63,550 nt of DNA from Maritimibacter sp. REDSEA-S28_B5. GTDB taxonomy: Bacteria; Pseudomonadota; Alphaproteobacteria; Rhodobacterales; Rhodobacteraceae. Numbering within the stretch: position 1 is the first letter of the stretch; each line of letters opens with the position of its first letter. The notes under the pieces are model-generated. The model did no database searches. It saw nothing but the letters and a program-made list of their open reading frames with translations, and was not told the origin of the DNA. Shown here one piece after another: positions 55,901-63,550 of the stretch. The stretch is taken from assembly GCA_001626765.1 (NCBI GenBank), contig LUOO01000021.1, forward strand, positions 78,750 through 142,299, in the 5' to 3' direction. A program made the position numbers and the translations under genes.

Positions 55901-57456
55901 ACGGCGGACGGCGTGTCGTCACCCATCGAGGCAAGCGCCTCTTTCGCGTCCTCGGCCATGGGCGCGAGCACGTTTTCAAGCTCTTCGAGGGTGAAGCCCG
56001 CGGCGACCTGACGGCGACGCAATTCGTTGCCACCGAAAACCGCCGTTTCCTCGGCGTTCATCAGCGCCTCGTCCACGTCGATGACCTTCTCGACCCAGTC
56101 GCCGAAGGGCTGGCTGGCAGCGAGTTTGTCCTTGATCTCGGCGTCGTGGTAGAGCTTGCCCTCTTTCATGTCGACGGCGAGCAGCTGACCCGGCCCAAGC
56201 GCGCCTTTCTCGACGACGGTGGATTCGTCGACCGGCACCATGCCCGCTTCTGACCCGGCGATGACCAGGCCGTCACCAGTCACGACATAACGCATCGGGC
56301 GCAACCCGTTACGGTCGAGACCGCCGCAGACCCAGCGACCGTCGGTCATGGCAAGGGCCGCGGGGCCATCCCACGGCTCCATCGTAGAGTTGGCGTAGGA
56401 ATACATGTCGCGCCAGGCTTTCGGCATTTCTCCCGACTGCTTGGACCAGGATTCGGGCACGAGCATGGTTTTCGCCATGGGCGCGGAGCGCCCGGCGCGC
56501 ACCAGCACCTCGAACACGGAATCGAGCGCGGCGGAGTCCGACGACCCCTGCGGCACGATCGGTTTGATGTCCTCGGCCAGATCGCCAAAGGCGGCAGACG
56601 CCATGCGGATCTCGTGCGATTTCATCCAGTTGAGGTTGCCCTTGAGCGTGTTGATCTCGCCGTTGTGGGCGAGCATGCGGAACGGCTGGGCAAGCCACCA
56701 CTGGGGGAAGGTATTGGTCGAATAGCGCTGGTGATAGATCGCGAAGGCCGATTCAAACCGCTCGTCCATCAGGTCCGGGTAGAACACCGCGACCTGTTCC
56801 GCGAGCATCATGCCCTTGTAGATGATCGACCGGCAGGACAGCGAGGCAAGGTAAAGCTCGCGCACGCCCGCGGCGGCGGCGGCTTTTTCGATCCGGCGGC
56901 GGATGACGTACAGTTCGCGCTCGAAGGTCTCTTCGTCCACGCCTTTGGAGTTCGAGATGAGGATCTGCTCGATCTCGGGCCGGGTCGCGTTGGCTTTTTC
57001 ACCGAGGCAAGAGATGTCCACGGGCACGTGCCGCCAGCCGTAGATGTAATAGCCCATCCGCAGCACTTCGGTTTCCACGATGGTCCGGCAGGTTTCCTGC
57101 GCGCCAAAGTTGGTGCGGGGCAGGAACACCTGGCCGACGGCGATCATTTCGGTCGTGCGCGGCTCGTGGCCGGTGCGGCGGACCTGATCGTAGAAGAATT
57201 CGACCGGGATCTGCACATGGATGCCTGCGCCGTCGCCGGTCTTGCCGTCCGCGTCCACCGCGCCCCGGTGCCAGATCGCCTTCAGCGCGTCGATCCCGGC
57301 CTCCACGACCTTTCGGGTCTTTTTCCCGTCGATGGCGACGACGAGGCCGACGCCACAGGAGCTATGCTCGAACTCGTCGCGATACATGCCGTGCTCGGCC
57401 AGATAGGCGCGCTTCGCCTCTTCTTCCGCTACCCAGTTTTCATCATACTTGGTCAT
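52918..57456 (-). CDS. gltB: Glutamate synthase (NADPH) large subunit
   Basis: This is a 1512-residue subunit of GOGAT, which makes glutamate from glutamine and 2-oxoglutarate. C34 in EHSSCGVGLV becomes the N-terminal nucleophile after cleavage of a 33-residue propeptide. The central FMN domain includes SGEGGEDPAHF and the 3Fe-4S cysteines in CIMVRQCQSNTCPVGVC. The C-terminal beta-helix has GGTIVVRP and GCGTNGCEYMTGG. It is the last gene of the glt operon and overlaps the upstream hydrolase stop as ATGA. Confidence 0.97.
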   Translation of the reverse strand: MTKYDENWVAEEEAKRAYLAEHGMYRDEFEHSSCGVGLVVAIDGKKTRKVVEAGIDALKAIWHRGAVDADGKTGDGAGIHVQIPVEFFYDQVRRTGHEPRTTEMIAVGQVFLPRTNFGAQETCRTIVETEVLRMGYYIYGWRHVPVDISCLGEKANATRPEIEQILISNSKGVDEETFERELYVIRRRIEKAAAAAGVRELYLASLSCRSIIYKGMMLAEQVAVFYPDLMDERFESAFAIYHQRYSTNTFPQWWLAQPFRMLAHNGEINTLKGNLNWMKSHEIRMASAAFGDLAEDIKPIVPQGSSDSAALDSVFEVLVRAGRSAPMAKTMLVPESWSKQSGEMPKAWRDMYSYANSTMEPWDGPAALAMTDGRWVCGGLDRNGLRPMRYVVTGDGLVIAGSEAGMVPVDESTVVEKGALGPGQLLAVDMKEGKLYHDAEIKDKLAASQPFGDWVEKVIDVDEALMNAEETAVFGGNELRRRQVAAGFTLEELENVLAPMAEDAKEALASMGDDTPSAVLSNEYRPLSHFFRQNFSQVTNPPIDSLREFRVMSLKTRFGNLKNVLDENGSQTEILVLESPFVGNAQFDELVRRFNAQMVEIDCTFPADAGENALRDGLTRIREEVEEAVRSGAGHIVLSDMKQSETRVGMPMILATSAVHSWLVRKGLRTFTSVNVRSAECIDPHYFAVLVAAGATVVNAYLAEDSLADRIDRGLLDMTLTEAVHNYREAIDQGLLKIMAKMGISVISSYRGGLNFEAVGLSRAMVNEYFPGMTSRISGIGVGGIQRKVVEIHAKGWKQGQDILPIGGFYKARKGGETHAWGAQTMHLLQSACDRASYEMWKQYSARMQANPPIHLRDMLDIKPLGEPIPIEEVESITAIRKRFVTPGMSLGALSPEAHKTLNVAMNRIGAKSDSGEGGEDPAHFVPEANGDNPSAKIKQVASGRFGVTAEYLNQCEELEIKVAQGAKPGEGGQLPGMKVTDLIARLRHSTKGVTLISPPPHHDIYSIEDLAQLIYDLKQINPRCKVTVKLVASSGVGTIAAGVAKAKADVILISGHNGGTGASPATSIKFAGLPWEMGLTEAHQVLAMNNLRSRVTLRTDGGLRTGRDIVMAAMMGAEEFGIGTAALIAMGCIMVRQCQSNTCPVGVCTQDEALRGKFTGNADKVVNLITFYAQEVREILARIGARSIADVIGRADLLSQVSRGSAHLDDLDLNPLLISVDGVGRDTYNRDRERNAVPDTLDAEIVKDAQRFLNDGEKMQLQYAVRNTHRTIGTRTSSHIVRNFGMRNKLQPDHLTVKLSGSAGQSLGAFAAPGLKIEVSGDANDYVGKGLSGGTIVVRPPMASPLVAAENTIIGNTVLYGATDGYLFAAGRAGERFAVRNSGARVVIEGCGTNGCEYMTGGVAVILGSIGANFGAGMTGGMAYLYDPDAVAEDFMNIETLVTCAVTVEHWETELRGLIERHVAETGSRKAAEILRHWDIEKDNFLQVCPKEMLAHLAAPLSMEKGAIPAE

Positions 57457-58247
57457 GGTCTTCTCCCCGTGAAGGATGCGTCGGGCCCACCCGCCGACAG
57501 GGCGGCGGAGGGGGCGATGGGTTCAATGGAACCCGGTGTGCGATACCGGGCTCCGAGCGGCGCGAGCAATTCGCGCAAGGCGGTGAGGCGCCCGTCGAAA
57601 CAGGCCCCCGTGACTTTTTCCAATATCCCTTCGCGGCGCAGCCGCTGCGGCACGTTATGAACGGTCGCGGGGATCACGATATGCATGAGGTTCTCGCGCG
57701 CCTCGAAGCGGTCGCGCTGAAGCCGTTCGCGCCAGTGCCTGCCGTGAAACACATAGTAGCGCGTCGTGTCATTGAGGTGGTCCATCACGCTGCGGATGCG
57801 GTGCGCGTCGATCCGGTTGCGCCAGTCCATCCAGCGCAGGTCGTCACCCGCCACGTCCGGATGAACGCTCGCTTGCGGAGCATAGGCGACGGCCACCTCC
57901 ACCCGCGTCACCGAGGGCAGGACAAGCGCCATGAAGCCACCCATGGAATGACCGAGCGTGCGCACGATCCGTGCACCCACTTCGGTGGCATAGCTCTCGA
58001 CCAGCCGGGCGACGTTTTCCAGCAGACCGGGGGCGTTGAACCAGCTCCGCGTGCCGTCCGAGATGAAGAGCGCATGGTCGCGCCCGTCCATCGTCGCGGT
58101 GCGGGCAAACTCGATACCCTGAAGCGGTTCGCGGCTATGGCCGATTCCCGCGAAGCACACGTTGAGCGCATCGCTCGTCCCGCGGAACGCATGGACCATC
58201 AGGCCGGGCGCTTCGCGATAGGCGCGTATGTCGAGCGCGGCACTCAC
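57453..58247 (-). CDS. Alpha/beta hydrolase inside the glt operon
   Basis: This is a 264-residue hydrolase-like protein with the nucleophile elbow LGHSMGGFMALV (serine about residue 100) and a late histidine. No signal peptide is present. The substrate is unknown. It overlaps gltB and the upstream secreted-protein gene by four bases each, so it is translated with GOGAT. The role in nitrogen metabolism is only suggested by position. Confidence 0.75.
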   Translation of the reverse strand: MSAALDIRAYREAPGLMVHAFRGTSDALNVCFAGIGHSREPLQGIEFARTATMDGRDHALFISDGTRSWFNAPGLLENVARLVESYATEVGARIVRTLGHSMGGFMALVLPSVTRVEVAVAYAPQASVHPDVAGDDLRWMDWRNRIDAHRIRSVMDHLNDTTRYYVFHGRHWRERLQRDRFEARENLMHIVIPATVHNVPQRLRREGILEKVTGACFDGRLTALRELLAPLGARYRTPGSIEPIAPSAALSAGGPDASFTGRRP

Positions 58248-58939
58248 CGGCTCTCCTCGAAACGGATCTCCTGCGCTGTGCAGTCGCGCGTCGGAACGGT
58301 GGCGCCAAAGCCCGGCTCGCCGGGCAGGATGAAATCGACCGGGGGGTTGTCATAGACGGTTTCCGCCCCGTCCGGCTCTTGCACCCTGTCCACGCCCGCG
58401 AAGAAAAAGCCGCGCTCGGTGTCGAGGAATTGCGTGCCCTTCGACGCGTATTCGACGGTGCCGGTATCGTCGAGGATCTGGATCTCGGCCTCGACCACGG
58501 CGAGCGTCACGCCGTCGATGACTTCGGTCCTTCCGGTCAGCCGGTCGGCGCCGATGACGGTGAGCAACCGATCCTCGTCGGGCGCGACGCGGTGGATCGT
58601 GTAGCGGAAGGTATCGACCCCCGACTTGGCCAGCTCGTCCATGCTCGGCGCATCTTCGGCGGGCTCGAGGAAGGTCTCGCGCGATCCGTCCCAGGGATAG
58701 GCGATGTCGAGCCAGATGTAGTCCGGCGAATACTGCGCCAGCATGTCGATGCCATCGGCGCCATAGGTCGCTTCCCAGATCGAGCTGTCGCCTTCGCAGG
58801 TGAAGATGTTGGTGACCGAACATTCGCGCGACTGAACGGTGAGCACCGCCTCGCAGCCCGCGGGCGGGGCGATGTCCTGCGCCTGTGACGCCAGCGGAAA
58901 GAGCATGGCGGCAAGGCTGGCGGCGACGATGGCTTTCAT
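58244..58939 (-). CDS. Secreted protein of unknown function inside the glt operon
   Basis: This is a 231-residue protein with a clear signal peptide (MKAIVAASLAAMLFPLASQA, cleaved about residue 20). Paired cysteines follow (about residues 29, 40 and 48, and one near the C-terminus), suggesting disulfides in the periplasm. I recognise no domain. It overlaps the hydrolase gene by four bases. Codon usage is normal, so it is a real gene. Confidence 0.75.
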   Translation of the reverse strand: MKAIVAASLAAMLFPLASQAQDIAPPAGCEAVLTVQSRECSVTNIFTCEGDSSIWEATYGADGIDMLAQYSPDYIWLDIAYPWDGSRETFLEPAEDAPSMDELAKSGVDTFRYTIHRVAPDEDRLLTVIGADRLTGRTEVIDGVTLAVVEAEIQILDDTGTVEYASKGTQFLDTERGFFFAGVDRVQEPDGAETVYDNPPVDFILPGEPGFGATVPTRDCTAQEIRFEESR

Positions 58940-59058
58940 GGCTCTCTCCTGAGTTCGGTTGGCCTCCTTCGGCGTTCGCGACAGCGATGCTGACCCTTGG
59001 AGGCTGGCTTGGTGTCTGGGTCCCGGCGATGGCCGCCGGGACGGGAATCATGGGGCGT

Positions 59059-60495
59059 TCACTCGGCCGCGACGCTGGCGGCCTGCGAGTCGAAGACCTT
59101 GATCATGGCATCGGCCGCGTCGCGTCCGTCCTTGATCGCCCAGACGACGAGGGAAGCGCCGCGCACGATGTCGCCCACGGCATAGACGTCCTCGAGGTCC
59201 GTGCGCCCGGTGCGGAAGTCGGCCTTGATCGTGCCCCAGCGGGTCACCGGCAGCTCCGGCTCGCCCCAGAGGGTCGGGAGTTCCTCTGGCTCGAAGCCAA
59301 GCGCCTTGATCACCAGATCGGCGTCCTCGTTGTATTCCGCGCCCTCGATCGGCTCGGGCGAGCGGCGGCCGGTGGCGTCGGGCTGGCCCAGACGCATCCG
59401 CTGCACGATCACGCCGGTCACGGGGTCGCCGGTAAAGCCCTTGGGCGCGGCCATCCAGACGAACTCGACGCCCTCTTCCTCGGCGTTCTGCACTTCGCGC
59501 TGCGAGCCGGGCATGTTGGCGCGATCACGACGGTAGAGGCATTTGACGCTCGTCGCGCCTTGGCGGATCGCGGTGCGCACACAGTCCATCGCGGTGTCGC
59601 CGCCGCCGATGACAACGACCTTCTTGCCCTTGGCGAACAGCGAGCCGTCTTCGTGCTCCGGCACGTCGTCGCCAAAGGACGCCCTGTTTGATGCGGTAAG
59701 GTAGTCGATGGCGCGCACGATGCCCTTGGACCCGGCACCCGGACCGCCCAGATTGCGCGTCTTGTAGACGCCCGTGGCGATGAGGACCGAGTCGTGCTGG
59801 CCGCGAATGGCCTGGAACGTCAGGTCCTCGCCCACGTTGCAGTTCAGCACGAATTTCACCCCAGCCTTTTCAAGCTGCTCGATCCGACGCATGACCACGT
59901 CTTTTTCCAGCTTGAAGCCGGGGATGCCATAGGTCAGGAGGCCACCCGCGCGGTCGTAACGGTCATAGACCGTGACCTGCACGCCGGCACGGCGCAGACG
60001 GTCGGCGGCGGCAAGCCCACCGGGGCCGGCCCCGATGATACCGACGCTTTCAGCGCGTTCCGACATCGGCTTGATGTCCTCGACCCAGCCCTTTTCCCAA
60101 GCTGTGTCGGTGATGTATTTCTCGACCGCGCCGATCGTCACGGTGCCGTGGCCCGACTGTTCGATCACGCAGTTGCCTTCGCACAGGCGGTCCTGCGGGC
60201 AGATGCGGCCGCAGATTTCCGGGAAGGTGTTGGTCTCCTGGCTGATCTGATAGGCCTCTTGCAGGCGGCCTGTGGCGGTCATCCGCAGCCAGTCCGGGAT
60301 GTTGTTGTGCAGCGGGCAATGCGACTGGCAATAGGGCACGCCGCACTGCGAACAGCGGCTCGACTGTTCCTTGGCCTTTTCGGCGGCAAATTCGGCGTAG
60401 ATTTCGTGGAAATCCTCGCGACGCACGTCCGCGCCCCGCTTTTCCGGCATGTCGCGGCCTACGCTTACGAACTTGAGCATGGGTTGCTTGGCCAT
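59059..60495 (-). CDS. gltD: Glutamate synthase (NADPH) small subunit
   Basis: This is a 478-residue subunit that feeds electrons from NADPH to GltB. The N-terminal 4Fe-4S cysteines are in CSQCGVPYCQSHCPLHNN and CGRICPQDRLCEGNC. FAD motif GIIGAGPGGLAAADRLRRAG and NADPH motif VVVIGGGDTAMDCVRTA are intact. It is the first gene of the operon, with a 119-base gap before the secreted-protein gene. Confidence 0.97.
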   Translation of the reverse strand: MAKQPMLKFVSVGRDMPEKRGADVRREDFHEIYAEFAAEKAKEQSSRCSQCGVPYCQSHCPLHNNIPDWLRMTATGRLQEAYQISQETNTFPEICGRICPQDRLCEGNCVIEQSGHGTVTIGAVEKYITDTAWEKGWVEDIKPMSERAESVGIIGAGPGGLAAADRLRRAGVQVTVYDRYDRAGGLLTYGIPGFKLEKDVVMRRIEQLEKAGVKFVLNCNVGEDLTFQAIRGQHDSVLIATGVYKTRNLGGPGAGSKGIVRAIDYLTASNRASFGDDVPEHEDGSLFAKGKKVVVIGGGDTAMDCVRTAIRQGATSVKCLYRRDRANMPGSQREVQNAEEEGVEFVWMAAPKGFTGDPVTGVIVQRMRLGQPDATGRRSPEPIEGAEYNEDADLVIKALGFEPEELPTLWGEPELPVTRWGTIKADFRTGRTDLEDVYAVGDIVRGASLVVWAIKDGRDAADAMIKVFDSQAASVAAE

Positions 60496-60560
60496 ATGTC
60501 CCTCCGAAACTTTCGAGACGCGTGTTTAGCAGGGTTTCGCAAAAAGAAAAGGCACAATAG

Positions 60561-60646
60561 CTGACCTAGTTTCGAGAAATTCGCAGCGAGCCGTGATGGG
60601 AGACGCCAAAAATTGCGAAAGTAAGACACTTATACTGACCTAATTT
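60561..60646. repeat. Direct repeat pair between gltD and uppP
   Basis: CTGACCTAGTTT (60561-60572) and CTGACCTAATTT (60635-60646) match at 11 of 12 positions, 74 bases apart, in the 215-base divergent gap. A TATACT sequence at 60632-60637 overlaps the second copy and could be a -10 element. The spacing is close to seven helical turns. Possible operator pair. Confidence 0.4.
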
Positions 60647-60710
60647 TCCCCTTCCCTCTAGATTTCAACGGTTTAGCCTGCGACTTAGAAAAACAGGGTC
60701 GGGGTCCGAC

Positions 60711-61514
60711 GTGAGCTTCTTTCAACTCTTCATTCTGGCGGTGGTCCAAGGACTTACCGAGTTTCTGCCGGTTTCCTCGTCGGGACACCTGATTCTCCTG
60801 CCGCGACTCATGGGGATGCCCGATCAGGGGCAGGTCATTGACGTGGCGGTCCACGTGGGCACGCTCGCCGCCGTCGTGATCTACTTCTGGTCCGATGTGC
60901 GCGAGGGCGTTGCGGGGATACCCCGGATGCTGACGGGGCGGATCGACACGCCCGGATCGCGGCTCGCCTTTCTCATGGCCGTGGCAACGGTGCCGGTGAT
61001 CTTGCTCGGCGCGGTCCTTAGCCTGACCGGCCTGGCCGACCAGATGAGGTCCATCGCGGTGATCGGCTGGACCATGATCGTCTTTGGCATCGTGCTCTGG
61101 TGGTTCGACACGAAATCGCCGCAGGTGAAGGAAGACCGCGACTGGACCCTGCGCGATGCGATCATCATGGGGCTGTGGCAGGCGGTCGCGCTGATCCCCG
61201 GCACCTCGCGCTCGGGCGCGACGATCACCGGTGCGCGGGCGCTGGGCTACAAACGCGAGGACGGAACGCGGCTCGCCATGATCATGTCGATCCCGACCAT
61301 CGTGGCCTCGGCGATCCTGCTCGGGGCCGAGGCAGCGGCAGAGGCCGACTGGCAGGCGCTGAGGGACGGGGCGATTGCCGCTGCGATGGCCTTTGTCGCG
61401 GCGCTCCTCGCGCTGACCCTGATGATGCGCCTGCTCCGGTCGGTCAGCTTTACGCCCTATGTCGTCTACCGCCTGATCCTTGGCGTGATCCTGCTCTGGG
61501 TCGCCTATACCTGA
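60711..61514 (+). CDS. uppP: Undecaprenyl-diphosphate phosphatase
   Basis: UppP (BacA) recycles the lipid carrier for peptidoglycan in the inner membrane. The 267-residue protein has eight or so helices and the two catalytic motifs, QGLTEFLPVSSSGHL (E17, S22-S24) and the PGTSRSGATITGA loop near residue 163. The start is GTG. A terminator follows. Confidence 0.95.
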   Translation: MSFFQLFILAVVQGLTEFLPVSSSGHLILLPRLMGMPDQGQVIDVAVHVGTLAAVVIYFWSDVREGVAGIPRMLTGRIDTPGSRLAFLMAVATVPVILLGAVLSLTGLADQMRSIAVIGWTMIVFGIVLWWFDTKSPQVKEDRDWTLRDAIIMGLWQAVALIPGTSRSGATITGARALGYKREDGTRLAMIMSIPTIVASAILLGAEAAAEADWQALRDGAIAAAMAFVAALLALTLMMRLLRSVSFTPYVVYRLILGVILLWVAYT

Positions 61515-61524
61515 CGCCAAAAGC

Positions 61525-61552
61525 AAAGGCCGCTCCGGATGGAGCGGCCTTT
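61525..61552. terminator. Bidirectional terminator after uppP
   Basis: AAAGGCCGCTCC and GGAGCGGCCTTT form a 12-bp perfect stem with a GGAT loop, followed by CTC. The AAA foot and the upstream TTTTGG on the other strand let it serve the convergent NDUFA9-like gene too. Confidence 0.82.
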
Positions 61553-61568
61553 CTCTCGTCCGACTCTC

Positions 61569-62549
61569 TCAGGTGCGCAGGTTGCGCGCGGAGGCGGTGA
61601 TGTCGGCGTATTGCCCATCCTTGCGGAACCGCCAGAGGTAACGCGGCAGCATGACCTCCATCGCCGTCGGTTCGATCCCCAGATCGGCAAAGGTCCGTGT
61701 CCCATCGCCCACGACGTTGTCGGACCGAAGCGATGTCACCTGATCTCTGGTCAAGGGCATGGTCACGAGCCGCCCGGTTGCGGCGTGAAGGAAATCAAAG
61801 ACGCTGCCCATGACGCCAGCGAACCAGAAGGGCAGGTTCACGACGACCTTGCGCCGCTGGATCACCTCGAGCATCTCGCCCATCAAGTCGCGGAAGCTCT
61901 GCACGTCCGGCCCGCCGAGTTCGTAGATACCGGCGGGCGCTTCGCCTTTGGCACCCTTTTCGGCGGCGGCGGCCACGTCATCGACGAAGACCGGCTGAAA
62001 GAGCGTCTTGCCGCCCACGATGGGCAGCACCGGCCCCATCCGCGACATCCCCGCGAAGCGGTTGAAGAAATCGTCTTCGGGTCCGAAAATCACCGAGGGC
62101 CGCAGGATCACCGCATTGGGAAAATGCGACAGCACGGCGGCCTCGCCTTTGCCCTTGGACCGGGCATAAAGGCTCGCACCATTCGCGTCGGCCCCGATGG
62201 CCGAGATATGCACGAGATTCGCGACCCCCTCCGCAGCGGCCAAACGCGCGATCCGTTCAGCCCCCATGGCCTGCACGGCGTCGAAGTTGTTCTTGCCGCC
62301 CTTGTCGAAAGTGCCCACGCAGTTCACCACCGCATCGGCCCCGGCCATCGCGGAGGCGACCGAGGCATCGTCGCGGATGTTGCACAGGATCGGCGCGACC
62401 TGACCCACGGCGCCATACTGCTTGACGAAGAGCGCCTCGTTCGGCCGCCGCACCGCGACGCGCACACGCCACCCGGACTTGGCCATCCGCCGCGCGACAT
62501 AGCGCCCGAGAAAGCCGGAGCCGCCATAGATGGTCACGAGTTTCGACAT
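61569..62549 (-). CDS. Complex I NDUFA9-like NAD(P)H-binding protein
   Basis: This is a 326-residue atypical short-chain dehydrogenase. The Rossmann motif [16 protein letters not shown] is at about 8-23. [20 protein letters not shown] has the active-site-like YxxxK. Alphaproteobacterial homologues are related to the mitochondrial complex I accessory subunit NDUFA9. The start at 62549 follows an AGGAG site; a longer open frame upstream is shadow. Confidence 0.9.
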   Translation of the reverse strand: MSKLVTIYGGSGFLGRYVARRMAKSGWRVRVAVRRPNEALFVKQYGAVGQVAPILCNIRDDASVASAMAGADAVVNCVGTFDKGGKNNFDAVQAMGAERIARLAAAEGVANLVHISAIGADANGASLYARSKGKGEAAVLSHFPNAVILRPSVIFGPEDDFFNRFAGMSRMGPVLPIVGGKTLFQPVFVDDVAAAAEKGAKGEAPAGIYELGGPDVQSFRDLMGEMLEVIQRRKVVVNLPFWFAGVMGSVFDFLHAATGRLVTMPLTRDQVTSLRSDNVVGDGTRTFADLGIEPTAMEVMLPRYLWRFRKDGQYADITASARNLRT

Positions 62550-62676
62550 GCCGATCTCCTGTGTAAATCCCTGTTCTCCATAGCCTTGCACGGCGATTGG
62601 AACAAGAGGCGCGGCTGTCGCGGGCCATGCGGGCAGGGCAGGCGCAAGAACCCTGCGATCGGGCGCACGAATCCCG

Positions 62677-62704
62677 TTGACACCCTCCACGACACCCCTT
62701 ACAT
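62677..62704 (+). promoter_or_regulatory. Promoter of tRNA-Leu
   Basis: A perfect -35 TTGACA (62677-62682) is followed after 16 bases by TTACAT (62699-62704) as a moderate -10. Predicted start of transcription is about 12 bases before the mature tRNA. Confidence 0.6.
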
Positions 62705-62723
62705 CGCGGCTCCACGCACCTGT

Positions 62724-62810
62724 GCCCAGGTGGCGGAATTGGTAGACGCGCTGGTTTCAGGTACCAGTGACTTAACGGTCGTGGAGGTTCGAGTCCTCTC
62801 CTGGGCACCA
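62724..62810 (+). tRNA. tRNA-Leu(CAG)
   Basis: This is an 87-nucleotide class II tRNA. The acceptor stem is GCCCAGG/CCTGGGC, the discriminator is A, and CCA is encoded. The anticodon loop TTCAGGT on a CTGGT/ACCAG stem gives anticodon CAG (reads CUG). The long variable arm and GGTTCGAGTCC T loop are as expected for tRNA-Leu. Confidence 0.97.
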
Positions 62811-63465
62811 ACGCCTTCCCCTGACATGCAGTCGTGATCCCCGCTCCGGGTCCTATCCGATCAGCTCGTGGTTTGCTCTCCTTTTTTCCAGCGGTGTCGA
62901 CCGTCGCCCGAAAGGACGCGCCTGGTGGCGAGTCGTTTGCGGTGGGCCGACACGCACACCCCCGAGAATGGGCCCTCGCATACTCTATATATAGGGGCGC
63001 TTTTCGACAGTCCCTGAAAGGCGCCGCGCCAACCGAATCCGGAATCAGATTCGACCCCATCCAAACCCTGGCACGACGCCAATCCCCGGCCCTTTCACGC
63101 AATTGCCCCGAAAATCCCTCCACGAGTCGGCCAGGATCGGATGAATCGCAGGTGACTCACCGAAAATCCGGCCCCGCAAACACCGGAATGCGCTGCATCG
63201 AACAGGCCTCTGGACCCGATCTCGCAAAAAATTCCCGAGAGCTCTCTTCAGAATCTGCCAATAAAATAGGGCGTTTCGTGAGTGCGACGCGGAAAAAAGC
63301 GCGGCCATGGGAAAAAAATCGATGAAACCGAAAAGAAACGCTTGCGGACCCCAGCAGGTATCCGTAAAAGCCCCTTCACCGGACGCAGCAACACGCTGCA
63401 CCGGGACGCAAAACGGGGCGACGGCAACAAGCCAGACCAACGCGGCGGACAAAACATTAGAGGCA
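62811..63465. other. Non-coding region upstream of the rRNA operon
   Basis: About 650 bases without a gene I can support. Open frames of 60-160 codons have no ribosome site or recognisable pattern. GC content falls in the right half (A-rich runs near 63290-63350), as seen in upstream activating regions of rRNA promoters. No integrase or repeat marking an island at tRNA-Leu is seen. Confidence 0.5.
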
Positions 63466-63494
63466 TTGACGGGCGGCGCGCCGGAAGTTTAGGG
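63466..63494 (+). promoter_or_regulatory. Candidate rRNA operon promoter
   Basis: TTGACG (63466-63471), 17 bases, then TTAGGG (63489-63494). The -35 is strong and the -10 is weak, as in Rhodobacter rRNA promoters that need activation. Transcription would start near 63501. Confidence 0.5.
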
Positions 63495-63519
63495 CGCACT
63501 GGTCTGGTTTTTGTTTCTA

Positions 63520-63533
63520 CGCTCTTTGACATT
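63520..63533 (+). promoter_or_regulatory. boxA antitermination element of an rRNA leader
   Basis: CGCTCTTTGACATT matches the boxA consensus TGCTCTTTAACA except for two bases. The following bases to the window end (ATCTGAAGAGA) match my recollection of the leader before 16S rRNA in Rhodobacteraceae. The 16S gene would begin just outside. Confidence 0.7.
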
Positions 63534-63550
63534 GCTGGTATCTGAAGAGA

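Noticed and set aside
53572..56253. An 893-codon open frame opposite gltB
   Set aside because: Antisense to gltB with no ribosome site or domain; codon-position bias belongs to gltB.
63282..63545. Small basic ORFs at the right edge
   Set aside because: They overlap the rRNA promoter and leader and have no ribosome site.
1..63550. CRISPR arrays, insertion sequences or prophage genes
   Set aside because: No regularly spaced repeats, transposase, integrase or phage structural gene was recognised on either strand.

Overview
The window looks like chromosomal DNA of an alphaproteobacterium of the Rhodobacteraceae/Roseobacter group. Evidence is the high GC content and many family-typical genes: a Rhodobacter-type porin, a CenR-like regulator, a PetP/PetR-like pair, a DUF3576 lipoprotein, hspQ, queG and gltBD. 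Most of it is ordinary housekeeping DNA. No CRISPR array, phage, transposase or integrase was recognised.

Layout. 1-2386: end of an iron-siderophore type ABC importer (permease and ATPase) and an EamA exporter. 2743-8966: a catabolic, island-like block with a Bug-type binding protein, a broken FAD monooxygenase fused head-to-head to a broken tctA, a PanE-like reductase and a YeiH-type exporter. It ends at the 3' side of tRNA-Pro(CGG). 9393-19971: EamA, leuB, LysR, epimerase, HNH protein, a broken flavoprotein, GST, holA, leuS and the DUF3576 lipoprotein. 20327-25494: porin, yggS, L,D-transpeptidase, a broken ribA, the CenR-like regulator and ectD. 25704-38432: xthA, a ybbN/LON-domain/Trm112-like operon, lolA, ftsK, aminotransferase, amidase, UbiH-type hydroxylase, lytic transglycosylase, AEC transporter and hspQ. 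38910-48942: an anti-sigma/anti-anti-sigma pair, thiolase, msrC, a hydrolase-GFA-LysE operon, RluA-type synthase, VOC dioxygenase, NUDIX, qmcA-nfeD, petR with a broken petP, and ilvE. 48989-62549: DUF2200, queG, GST, mtgA, a 37-residue membrane ORF, a four-gene glt operon, uppP and an NDUFA9-like protein. 62724-63550: tRNA-Leu(CAG), then the promoter and boxA leader of a probable rRNA operon whose 16S gene would lie just outside the window.

Four loci carry out-of-frame losses of coding sequence: the tctA/monooxygenase junction at 5310, the flavoprotein near 14590, ribA near 22745 and petP near 47780. Each leaves clean family sequence on both sides of one breakpoint. This repeated pattern is the strongest anomaly here. 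It means either real gene decay or assembly collapse, and raw reads would decide. The other unexplained structure is mostly RNA-level. There is a hairpin that buries the ribosome binding site of the small membrane ORF, an intrinsic terminator just in front of leuS, a structured region after hspQ, and an FNR-like box ahead of a possible short RNA.
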